Part shown: in pieces, positions 55,369-64,000 of the stretch | Layout: each line of letters begins with the position of its first letter | Position numbering within the stretch: position 1 is the first letter of the stretch | Assembly: GCA_003991915.1 (NCBI GenBank) | Contig: RQTK01000058.1 | Coordinates: 580,470 to 644,469 of the forward strand | Direction: 5' to 3' | Length of the DNA stretch: 64,000 nt | Source of the DNA: Elysia chlorotica | Lineage: Eukaryota > Mollusca > Gastropoda > Plakobranchidae | Program-made: the position numbers and the translations under genes | Notes under the pieces: model-generated | What the model was told of the DNA's origin: nothing | Databases searched by the model: none | What the model saw: only the letters and a program-made list of their open reading frames with translations

Positions 55369-58300
55369 AATAACAACTAGATACAACATGTAATATTAAT
55401 GTTGTAAAACCTTTCATTGGTGAAGCACTTTTAAAAATAAATATAGAAGTTAAAAAATATAACATTATAAATATTATTATGAATAATGTGTCCAAATACT
55501 TCTGTTTTTCTTTCTTTGGCAGTTACTTCAAATAAGATTTTACAATGTTAAACCACCACTCCCTTGATTTCTCGCTCTTTATCCACAAGTAATTTTGAAT
55601 GACAGAATGAGGATATTTTTTTAGAAAGGCTATGTTATGACCTTGCACCTATAAGTGCTTTTTTATTTTGAAGTTCTCAAAGAGTATTTTACTGCTCTAC
55701 ATAAATACTGATTTGAAGACAGAAAAGGTATTTTGTCATGTAATCATGTTTTTACACTCCCAAAAGAGTTGTGGAGTAATATGCTTAACTTTTAATATAA
55801 TCATGCTATAAGAAAAACAAGATTCTTAATTTTTTGTTTTGTTTTAAAAATTGTATCAAATAAAGGCAACTGTTAACACTTTTACTAGTTTAAAATAGCT
55901 TTAGTAAAAACATTGGCTTCATACACATTTTTCAACAATATACAGGTTAACTTTGGACAAAACAAAAGGAAATCAACAACTAACAGACAAGGAAAGAGCG
56001 TTTCAAGAACAGCGTCAGAAGTTAAGGATGTTTGGAAAGCCAGGAATGATGAAAGTTGACCCTAATGCATTGATAGGCTCATTGTTTGCAACTGATACTA
56101 AGAAGAAGGCCCAAGAGAACAAAAGTGAGCTGACAGTGAAAATATATAATATATGATTTCTCAGAATGCAGTTTTGAGGACTTTAAAAAAAGTCTGTCTG
56201 ACTGTGATCTAATTTATAAATGATACATTTATTATTAAATTTTTCTGAATGCACCTGAAAGCTTGGTATTATTTTTGCAGTTACAATTACATTTTTCATC
56301 ATTCTTCTTTTTTAAATTCATTCAGTCATCTTTCAAAATTAAGTTCACTGGAAAAAAACAAATATAATTATCAATAAAATGTTATAATTTACAAGGTGTC
56401 CTTTTGTATGCACTTGGTCTTAATTTATTTTAAATATACTTACAGGTGTCAATATTTAGAAAACAAACGTCTACATGTAAATGTGTTTTGAAAGACATAT
56501 TACATATTTATCTCTTTTAAAAAAAGCCAACATGGTAGGCATATAAATGTAAAGAAAATAAAGAATTTATTAAATATTTTGGAAAATTCTGTAACATTGT
56601 CTCATCTGAAATACTTACCCTATAAAAATATATGTAACATATGCATTCCAACAGATGTATTAGGTTAAAATCTTTGTTTACTTTACTCTTACAAATTGTG
56701 TAGAGCCAACCTTTATAGAAGAGTCAAAGGATGAAGATGATGGATTTGGAGATTTTCTCCAAGGACCCTCAGTGCAAAGTGATTCTGTAAGCTCTGCAGA
56801 AGAAAAACCAAGTGATACAAACTACTTTGAGCCAGAGCTTGAATTGGACCAGGGGCTTGTTCAACAAACGGAAAAGAAAGGTTGAGTTCATTTTTTGATG
56901 CAGACTCTTCATCTTTACCTCAAACATTTTTTAGATAAAGAAAAAACAATATAATAAGCAAGAATAAAGATTGGAATAAGGTTAGTGTGAAAGCTTGGTA
57001 GCTAAAACAGGCTAGAAGTTTTAAGGAAAAGGTATTTTATTCATTTTTACATTTAAATCTCAATTAGTTAAGTTATTTAATGTAAATGGTCACCCTATCA
57101 TTGCAATGAAAGCAATCCAATGTATTTTTTAGTTATTGTCACCTGAAAACTTAATTTCTTTCCTCTGAATTTTCTTCATGGTGAAAATACAGCTATTGGC
57201 GATGAAACCTGATAAAAAACAAAATATGGCTAGGAATAAATCTGAGATGGAAATCATATCATGCTATCTCTAATCCTCAGCTTTGAAAAACTTAAAATCC
57301 CAACACAGTCAGTGTATGTTGCATTATATATTCCATGTGAAGCATTTGAACCTAGCCAATCTTCCTCTCAACAGATTTGGACTCGATGATGATGGAATTT
57401 TCAGATCTCAATGCCCCTAAAAAGGCAAAGGGTTTTCACAAGCCTACACTGAATGAGGTTCAGAAACACAGTCATCACCAAAAGGCCAGGTCCTCATCTT
57501 ATCACGACAGTGACCATGCCCGGAGCTGGAAGCGGCAGTGTGATGACCTCACTGGACTGTTTCAGTTGCCTGGTAGGTCAATGACCATTAGGTTAATGAT
57601 TTTCGGAACATGGTCAACTTTTACTAAAACCATATCTTTAGAATGTGATATATTTTACCTATTCAAATTTCTCAAGCAGCCCAAAATGGTGTGATGAAAA
57701 TATATATTTTGGTAAAATTTGAAATTTGTTTTATCACATTATGCTACGTATGACACTTTTAGCCCTTTTTTACTTTTATCCCTCAAGCAGACGAGTTTAT
57801 GGGGAAAATGGTGTAAAAATATAAGTATATTTTTAATCTTTCAGAAAAATCAGTTGTCCCAATACCAGCTGTTGTTAGTGGTGAACCAGGAGTAAGTGTG
57901 GTACCACTGACAGCTGAACAAGCTCAGATGCATATATCACAGCAAACTCAGATACAGCTCCAACAACAAGCTCAGATGCAACAGGTACCACACCAACAAG
58001 CTCAAATACAACAGGTACCGCACCATCAAGCTCAGATGCAACAGGTACCACACCAAGCTCAAATGCAACAGGTACCACAACACCAAGCTCAGATGCATCA
58101 GGTACCACAACACCAAGTTCAGATGCAACAGGTACCACAACACCAAGCTCAGATGCATCAGGTACCACAACACCAAGTTCAGATGCAGCCAGTACCACAA
58201 CCAGCTGCAGGTTCTGGTCTGCCTAATTGGTACTATTTTAAAGAGGACCAACTACCTCCTGTCTACAAACAAGTTTGGGAAGCATCTTTGGTGTACGTTA

Positions 58301-61104
58301 GATTTATTATAAGTTCTAGATATTGCATTTTTTTGTTATGGAACCATTGCTCTAAATCTTTGTCATTAATGGACAGTTTTGTTGGATTGTAATAGAGAAT
58401 ATCAAATGTTTAATTCTTTCCCAAAGAACCAGTCACATGTTTTCCGACAAACTGTAGCATATTATGTGAAGCCTTTGCATCCTTTGTCAGTAGAATAGTG
58501 TGCATATATGCATATTTTTGTGTTTGTCAACAGTAATGAGCAAATTTCAACTGAGCGTCTTTACCCAATTCTTCTGATGAGTGGCTTGCCAAGAGAGAAG
58601 CTTGCCCAGATCTGGTCTTTGTCCAACACTGTTACACCTGGTCAGTTAGCTAAACAAGAGCTATGGGCTGTTTTGGCCCTCATTGCCTTGACTCAGGTAA
58701 AAATGATACATAAAAGATACAGTTGTTGTAATAATTGACTTTATTTTCCTAGCATAAACATGGGTAGGGCAAAGAGCAAAGCTGGACTTTAGTGAAGCAA
58801 GAAATTACCATCAATGAGTTGGCTTATTCTCTTTCTTTTTGAAGTTGTTTAGACACTTATTAAGCAAAATGTGTTGGAGGTTATGCTTGTTTCACCAGAT
58901 TTTGCTTTTAATAAGGTTAATAAATGATTCTTCTGTCAGAATACCCTCAGGGCTGATAGCGTAACCAATTCTCATTTCTCAGTGGAACTTATTTCTTACC
59001 CTATTCTTAGTCTGTCTCACCCTTTCCCTAGTCTTATCTCTAAAATTATGTAACTCTTTTTCACAAACATAACCATTATGATTGCTGAGATAACATTTGG
59101 TGCTGATTTATATGGTAGTGATTTTTCAAAAGATGTAAATATAGATAAGACATTTACATAAGTAGTGATTGAAAGAGACATTTTTCAAACTTCCCACACA
59201 AATTATCACATTATAACATTCTTTTAAAGACACATTTTACCGCTCATTCTTTCAGAACAATGTCAACACAATTTCATTGGAAATATTGTCAAGGTGCCCC
59301 GAGCCTCCAGTTCCAATATTTGCTGCTGGTCAAGGTATAACTTTAAATATTTTGAATATTTTTGTACAATTTAAAGCTAAAATGGAAAATAAACGTTATT
59401 CTTCTAAGTTAAAGGGGAAAACATTGTATTTCTTTTTTTCCTTTTACACACAAATTTTGTTTGTTGATTTAAGAGATTGATCTCTAAACGCAAAAAAAAA
59501 AATTGTTATTGGGATCCAATGACTTTAGTTTCCACTTACACAGATAGCACATAGGAAGTATCTTTAAATGACTACTGATATTGCCTTGCTTTATTGTCTA
59601 TGATATTTAAAAATAGTGGGGCGAAATAAAGAGAATCTCTACACAATGATAAAACTAAATAGATTCAATGTCAATAACTAGAATATAAAAAAAAATGCAT
59701 GCTTTTAATTGAGGAGATTATTGTAAGAAACTACCGTTTATTTAGTCAGGAGTTTCAAGTATGAAATTGGTATTGGAAACAGGTCTTATTACCTATTATT
59801 ATCATAGTTTGCCAGAGCACTTCTTTTAATTCCCCAGTGAAAAGACCAAGTGTTAATCTCAAAATGCCATTTCAAAAATTAAAAACTTCCTAGTAGAACT
59901 GTAAAATGGCAGAGAGGGTTCTTAAAGAAACAAAATTTATTATTCTAGGCCTAGAGTAAATGACGACATCTGGTTGTATAAGAATATTAAAAGAGGCTGG
60001 GAGTATTCTTCTGGAGTTTTAAGGAGTTCATTACAATCTGCGCTGTAAAAGTTGTCAAGTTACTGTTATTATAATCACTGAGTAGGTGTGACTGCACCTG
60101 AGCCTGCCCAACCAAACCCTCTAAGTGCCACACCTGAGGAAGATGATTTTGCCGACTTTCAAGCAGCCTCTGTCCCTGCCCAGCAGCAACCACCAAACAA
60201 AAGTAAGAGTGATGCTTAAAAAAACAAGATTCATTTTACAGTCTCAAAGTTTGATAAATCCCCATGCTTTGGAGACTAAGAAAAAAAAAAAAAAAATTAA
60301 AATTAGAGTTTCACTTAACCCTTTTTTACCCAAACACATAAATCCATGATCTTTTACAGGATTCATTTTTTTTTTTAGAAGAGCCTCCGAAGAAATGTTT
60401 TTTGCTTTTTAAAAAAGAAACAAAACACGTAGACCTTAAGTATGAAATTTGGTACTCTGTTGCAGATCTTTACCTTGGTCAAGCATGATTTCATGTTAAT
60501 TGTTTGTAATCCCTGTACCTTACGAAAAAAGTCAATGAAACTGAAATTTAAAAAAATAAAAAAGATAGAATGCTTGGTTAAGACTTTGTTACCACTTTTT
60601 TCTTTGAGGGTGCCCTGAATATTATACAACGATCCTGTAAACTGAACTTTTTTTTTCTGACCTGAGTTTGTAATGGCTTTAAAATCTCTTTTTTCATGAA
60701 TCATAAACTTTCAATAGCATGGGACTTTGATATTTAATTGTATAAACAAGTCGCATATTGTCACTCCTTGCGCTTCTACAGTCCTCCCTGTGCATTCTCA
60801 ACACTACATAACTCAACAAAACAAAGAAACCTGCTGCCCTCACAATAAATTACAACAGTTAGAGCAACCACAACAACAAACACAACAGCAGCAGTTCCAG
60901 AATGAATTGGAGTCAGTGTGTCACACAGGGATGCCAGTTGTGGATGACAAATATGGGAACAATGTGCGTTCTTTCTTCTGTAGCAGTGGTTCCTCCACAG
61001 GCAAGTTTGCTCAGCTAGATCTGCTCGCTGTTCTCAGTGTTTTCTTGTACATCAATTCTTCAGCATCATATCAGAATTGGTGTTTGCTGTTGTGTGTTTT
61101 GTAA
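51121..61104 (+). CDS. SYNRG: Synergin gamma (SYNRG), EH-domain AP-1 partner, at least 683 aa, 12 exons
   Basis: Exons 51121-51263, 53303-53349, 54113-54207, 55043-55125, 55946-56124, 56704-56880, 57375-57572, 57845-58292, 58534-58696, 59256-59334, 60086-60202 and 60782-61104 keep phase throughout (2,052 nt). Synergin gamma binds the ear of AP-1 gamma-adaptin at the trans-Golgi network and endosomes. A Gly/Pro/Met-rich N-terminus is followed by a helix (LTDKERAFQEQRQKLRMFGK) matching the vertebrate EEQKQKLRLL region. Adaptin-ear motifs are DDGFGDF (194-200) and EEDDFADF (555-562). The EH domain (about 440-515) reads ERLYPILLMSGLPREKLAQI and LAKQELWAVLALIALTQ. The vertebrate protein is about 1,300 aa, so the TAA at 61,104 may belong to a short isoform, and a GC-type donor at 61,001 may lead to more exons. 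The 5' end is less sure than the rest. Confidence 0.87.
51264..53302. other. SYNRG: SYNRG intron 1 (candidate)
   Basis: Contains degenerate ATT/ACC/ATC repeats (51,430-51,730) and an AGATCT/CTAGA-rich stretch (51,970-52,330). No other gene seen. Confidence 0.5.
53303..53349 (+). CDS. SYNRG: SYNRG exon 2
   Basis: Acceptor TTTTTTACAG|, 47 nt, FNPHPGFGAGRGMPA, donor GCAG|GTAAAT. A short Gly/Pro/Met exon typical of the synergin N-terminus. Confidence 0.7.
53527..53950 (+). mobile_element. Pogo/Tigger-type MITE, 424 bp
   Basis: Starts CAGTGGAAACCTCA and ends TGAGATTTTCACTG, so 12 of 14 terminal bases are inverted repeats. Flanked by TA on both sides, the pogo/mariner target duplication. No transposase frame, so non-autonomous. 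Lies in SYNRG intron 2. Confidence 0.75.
54113..54207 (+). CDS. SYNRG: SYNRG exon 3
   Basis: Acceptor TTTCAAATAG|. Reads IPQPGMVGMPGYHPYNQQMV, a Met/Pro-rich stretch like the vertebrate N-terminus. Donor CAT|GTAAGC. Confidence 0.8.
55043..55125 (+). CDS. SYNRG: SYNRG exon 4
   Basis: Acceptor TTATTGCTAG|. Reads VRMGPPNTPPPPYSAHIP, like the vertebrate MRPPGPQYTP segment. Donor AAG|GTGAGT. Confidence 0.8.
55226..55368. repeat. (AC)n(CT)n(ATCT)n compound microsatellite
   Basis: Three successive simple repeats in SYNRG intron 4. Confidence 0.95.
55946..56124 (+). CDS. SYNRG: SYNRG exon 5: charged helical region
   Basis: Acceptor ATATACAG|. Reads LTDKERAFQEQRQKLRMFGK, a charged helix, then NALIGSLFATDTKKKAQEN. 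Donor AAAA|GTGAGC. Confidence 0.87.
56704..56880 (+). CDS. SYNRG: SYNRG exon 6: first DxF acidic motif
   Basis: Acceptor TTGTGTAG|. SKDEDDGFGDFLQG is a gamma-ear-binding type motif in an acidic segment. Donor AAAG|GTTGAG. Confidence 0.85.
57375..57572 (+). CDS. SYNRG: SYNRG exon 7
   Basis: Acceptor CTCTCAACAG|. Reads MMMEFSDLNAPKKAK, then a His/Ser-rich stretch. Donor CCTG|GTAGGT. No domain is recognised. Confidence 0.82.
57845..58292 (+). CDS. SYNRG: SYNRG exon 8: Gln-rich decapeptide repeats and pre-EH segment
   Basis: About eight imperfect copies of a Gln/His/Val/Pro unit (QHQAQMHQVP type) precede LPNWYYFKEDQLPPVYKQVW, which aligns with the vertebrate residues just before the EH domain. 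Donor TTGGT|GTACGT. Confidence 0.88.
57900..58200. repeat. SYNRG: Coding minisatellite, unit about 30 bp
   Basis: Near-tandem copies, each with GGTACCACA. The last four alternate between two unit types (AQMHQ and VQMQ), a 60-bp higher-order repeat. The antisense strand is also open. Confidence 0.9.
58534..58696 (+). CDS. SYNRG: SYNRG exon 9: EH domain core
   Basis: Acceptor TTTGTCAACAG|. Encodes the two helix-loop-helix hairpins of the EH fold (LYPILLMSGLPREKL, IWSLSNTVTPGQL, ELWAVLALIALTQ). Donor CAG|GTAAAA. Confidence 0.95.
59256..59334 (+). CDS. SYNRG: SYNRG exon 10
   Basis: Acceptor CATTCTTTCAG|. Reads LSRCPEPPVPIF, aligning with the vertebrate post-EH FPAAPIPTL. Donor CAAG|GTATAA. Confidence 0.85.
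60086..60202 (+). CDS. SYNRG: SYNRG exon 11: second DxF acidic motif
   Basis: EEDDFADFQAAS closely matches the vertebrate EEDDFQDFQDAS gamma-ear ligand. Donor AAAA|GTAAGA. Confidence 0.9.
60782..61104 (+). CDS. SYNRG: SYNRG exon 12, last exon in this reading
   Basis: Acceptor CGCTTCTACAG|. Gln-rich (QPQQQTQQQQFQ), then VVDDKYGNN and a tail ending at TAA 61,102-61,104. The tail after SSTG is Leu-rich and unlike synergin. CACAG|GCAAGT at 61,000 is an ideal GC-type donor, so the true exon may end there. Confidence 0.65.
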
Positions 61105-61295
61105 AAAAAAAAATATTTGTAGTTGAGATTGGAATGGGTTCCTTTACTTTTTCAGTCGTTGCAGCTAGCCCAGAACCCTTTTCGCTTCTTTTTTTTTCTT
61201 TTTAAGTTCTATAAATATCTTTTACATGTAATATAAGTTGAAAAAATAGTGACTGAAGTAGCTTTGCTGTGTTTGATGATACCTCTGATCATAGA

Positions 61296-61537
61296 TGAAG
61301 ACCACAGGGGAAAAACCGGACATGTCACAAATTTGATGTTATGCCCCTTAGATTATAAAGGGTGCTTAATTTTATCATAACGGTAAAGAGTGGTATGGAA
61401 AAACCGGACATCTCACCTAAAATTAGCAGTATAAAAAAACATATCCTTTAATAGATGACAGCTTTTCAAAGTTTAAAATTCAAATAAGTAAAAACTTGCC
61501 AGATGTGACATGTCCGGTTTTTTCCCTGTGGTCTTCA
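61296..61537. mobile_element. MITE-like element with 34-bp terminal inverted repeats
   Basis: Left arm 61,296-61,329 starts TGAAGACCACAGGGG. The right arm 61,504-61,537 is its reverse complement with one mismatch in 34. A third, partial copy of AAAAACCGGACAT lies inside near 61,400. AGAT at both edges could be a target-site duplication. No coding frame. Confidence 0.8.
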
Positions 61538-62162
61538 GATGTGATCTTTGTTTAACCCAAGTTTTTTGCAGGGCTTATGAGATTGTGGTTTTAGATATAA
61601 TTTCAGCATCATAGGAAACAATGAAGATGTAAAATTGATGATGCAAAGAATTGTGTAAGACCTTTGATTTAATTGAGCCCATGTATGGCTATTCTTCACG
61701 TCTATTTGACAAATGCTTCTTTGATGTAAACAATGTTAGAGATTTTTAAGCAGGCTGCAGTAAGTGAAAGTATCTAAAAATAGAGTGAAGGGATATATTG
61801 CCTCGTCTACATTTACTTTGATGAGGACCAAGTTCACATAAGCAAGTTTTTGTTTTTTTTTCATTTTTGGTGTTGCAAAAGAACACTCTCTTTCTTATTA
61901 GCCTTTAAAAAATGACAACAGCAAGAGCAATTACATAGTGCCATGATTCACATTCTGTGTGAATGTTTCATATAATTTAAATGAGTTTTATGTCAAATTG
62001 TTCAAACATGCAAACATGATGATGTTTCAGGCACGATTTGCTTCCTTCAAAAAGTACACCCATGTGTTATAAATTATATATAATGTTATAACTGTTTCAT
62101 CCCAGCATGCCAAATGATAAGAAAATGAAAAAGAAGACGATTTCCTAATCACTGATACACAG

Positions 62163-62235
62163 TTGAGTTGTTGGTTTAACTTCCAACGTCAGCACTATAT
62201 AGATTATATTGTGGACGGGCCCCAAGACTGAGATC
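62163..62235 (-). mobile_element. SINE family A tail fragment
   Basis: The reverse complement matches the end of 200-448 (GGGCCCGTCCACAATATA and GGTTTAACTTCCAAC). It lies about 35 bp before a minisatellite. Confidence 0.75.
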
Positions 62236-62270
62236 AGTTATTGTTGGAAAGTGAGGGTTATGAAATAATT

Positions 62271-62478
62271 CAGTAGTTATTTATTATTGCAATCAGCATT
62301 CAGTAGGTATTTATTATTGCAATCAGCATTCAGTAGGTATTTATTATTGCAATCAGCATTCAGTAGGTATTTATTATTGCAATCAGCATTCAGTAGGTAT
62401 TTATTATTGCAATCAGCATTCAGTAGGTATTTATTATTGCAATCAGCATTCAGTAGGTATTTATTATTGCAATCAGCA
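62271..62478. repeat. 30-bp minisatellite, 7 copies
   Basis: Nearly identical units starting CAGTAGGTATTTATTATTGC; the first copy has one change. Because 30 is divisible by 3, both strands carry a repetitive open frame, which explains two mirror-image ORFs here. Confidence 0.95.
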
Positions 62479-64000
62479 ACAATATCACTGTCATTTATGA
62501 AAAACATTTTTATTGTGTACACACAACCTTTATTGAACAAAAATGATATGTGGATAGAATCATAATTCTATGAAAATTCTATTATACATTATCTTCTATC
62601 TCCACATGCCCTTTTTTCATAAAAAAAAACAACTGTTTTTCATCAATAGAAACCATATACTCAGATAAAAGAAGCAATGAAATGTAGTATGCTTTAATTT
62701 TTTAATCTAATTTTTTTTTCTGGCTGGGTCCTCCTTGCCTGTGTTTAACCACTGCAATAGTTAATGTGCATATTTTTGCAATTCAAATGCATAACAAAAT
62801 GCTTCTGAAGAGTGATTTTGGACTCTTTAAACTTCTGTGGAGATTTTTATTTGGGTCTAATTGAATATATCCTCTCCAAAACCCTGGAGTATATGCTATG
62901 TATCCTTGATACCTTTTTTATTTATGTTTTCAGCATTTACATTGTTTTGTTTTAATGCCTTGTGTTCTATCAGATCCTCTTACACATGGAATTTAACCAA
63001 AAAATAAAATAAAACTAAACAAAACACAGCAAAGAAACAAAAAACAAACGAACAATTTAATGAATAAATATGTTCTGCAGTAAATGTTTTGATGAACTTG
63101 TAAAAACAAAGCTCAATATTATTGTTGTAATTCTAATACACTATCTATAGATTTTTGTGTGTTCATGATAACAACTTAAATGACTGTAATAATTGTACTA
63201 AAATTTGACAGGTAAGAAAAGGTACTGGTAGTGTAGATTAATGTGCCTAGTTAGACCAAAACTTGAGAGTAAAGAAGTGCATGGAGCTTTGTATTGTTTT
63301 TATTATCATAAAGATTGTTATGATGCACATTGAAGCTTGATTGACATTTGCATGTATGTGATTTTTGTTGTTGTTGACACAAAGGTCAAATTGAAAGCTT
63401 TTCTTAGTTTCATGAAGGTATCTTTAGCATGAATATATTCGTAATCGAATAACCCTCACATAAATACTTTAGAATGGTGCAAGATACACATTTTTAATGC
63501 CATTTATTAAGTCTTACAAACTGAAACATGTACTCACTCACAGCAGTGTTTTAATATGAGACTCATGCTAAGAATATCTTCTCAAAGTTACAACATAAAG
63601 GTCGGCACCTCTCCAGGGATTACTCATTTGATGTTGATTTTGAGTCTTAAAATTGTTACAATTAAGCTTATTGCTTTGTGGCTGTGAACTCTAACTCTTT
63701 TTTTTTTTTTTTCAGAGTAATATGTAAATTCAAAAATGTTCTACTACATTTCCGTTACAGCATTAGATTGTTTGCCAGAATGGAATTATACAATGAACAT
63801 GTACATAAATGTGACTATGTAACAGTGTAGGTGAAGAGACAGTTTTGACTTGTGTATTGAGTTCTTGGTTCTGGGCTAAGCCCACAGAAATACCCAAAAT
63901 AGTGCCATTGTAAAATTGTGAATTTTTTAATGTGAAGAATTTTTATTTATTCATCATAATATAGTTTTGTTAGCAATGTCAATTTTTCTGATTGTTTAAA

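Larger units (their letters stand above)
61105..64000. other. Downstream of SYNRG exon 12
   Basis: Holds the MITE, a SINE tail and a minisatellite. Acceptor-like TTTTTCAG| occurs at about 61,155 and 63,715. The second would give a stop within two codons if joined to the GC donor at 61,001. No conserved synergin exon was found, so any further exons lie beyond the window or were missed. Confidence 0.5.

Noticed and set aside
57875-58251. Minus-strand frames of 104-107 codons with repeats
   Set aside because: Antisense of the SYNRG Gln-rich coding minisatellite, which is open on both strands because of its unit length.
60727-60781. Extension of the SYNRG exon 12 frame upstream of its acceptor
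   Set aside because: The frame is open, but the CTACAG acceptor and the phase from exon 11 place the exon start at 60,782.
62271-62478. CRISPR-like array
   Set aside because: Repeats are directly adjacent with no spacers, in a eukaryotic context.
62277-62565. Repetitive 87- and 92-codon proteins on opposite strands
   Set aside because: Both arise from the 30-bp minisatellite.

Overview
The window looks like nuclear DNA of a gastropod mollusc, probably a heterobranch. It is AT-rich, its genes are split by introns with GT-AG boundaries, microsatellites are dense (TAC, GA/CT, CA, CAA, ATC) and tRNA-derived SINEs are scattered through it. The coding content fits: a multi-exon secreted tyrosinase with a molluscan-type Cys-rich C-terminal region, an intronless rhodopsin-like receptor of the type expanded in sea slugs, and animal SNRK and synergin-gamma genes. 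All gene models were spliced by hand from reading frame, splice signals and remembered family sequences. No database was searched.

Layout: (1) 1-534, TAC microsatellites around a full-length SINE. (2) about 700-17,600 (+), SNRK, an AMPK-related kinase. Six coding exons give 1,070 residues, and a phase-compatible alternative last exon at 8611-8965 would give 669 residues. (3) 17.6-24.1 kb, intergenic, with a decayed LINE ORF1 (-), a Tigger-like terminus and GA/CA repeats. (4) 24.2-28.0 kb (+), a TATA box with a possible 5' non-coding exon, then an unrecognised Arg/Leu-rich protein of 240 residues. (5) 30,274-48,048 (-), a tyrosinase-family copper oxidase in 12 exons (779 residues). An intronless seven-helix receptor (40,771-41,853, -) sits inside its 9.1-kb second intron. 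(6) 51.1-61.1 kb (+), synergin gamma (SYNRG), with its EH domain and DxF acidic motifs. The gene may continue past the window. (7) 61.1-64.0 kb, a MITE-like inverted-repeat element, a SINE tail and a 30-bp minisatellite.

The genes do not form one pathway. SNRK is an LKB1-activated kinase, synergin gamma links AP-1/clathrin membranes to EH-domain ligands, the tyrosinase is a secreted oxidase of the kind used in shell or cuticle tanning and defence, and the receptor is probably chemosensory or peptide-responsive. The tyrosinase and SYNRG genes are divergent, with about 3 kb of repeat-rich DNA between their first exons.

Points of most interest: the two alternative SNRK tails, one ending in a CAAX-like motif; the tyrosinase leader exon that has ATA where a start codon is expected; a SINE with target-site duplications inserted just upstream of a tyrosinase splice acceptor; a duplicated splice-acceptor segment in the same gene; the receptor nested in an intron; and the unrecognised Arg-rich gene. 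I saw no CRISPR, operon or bacterial-type system.
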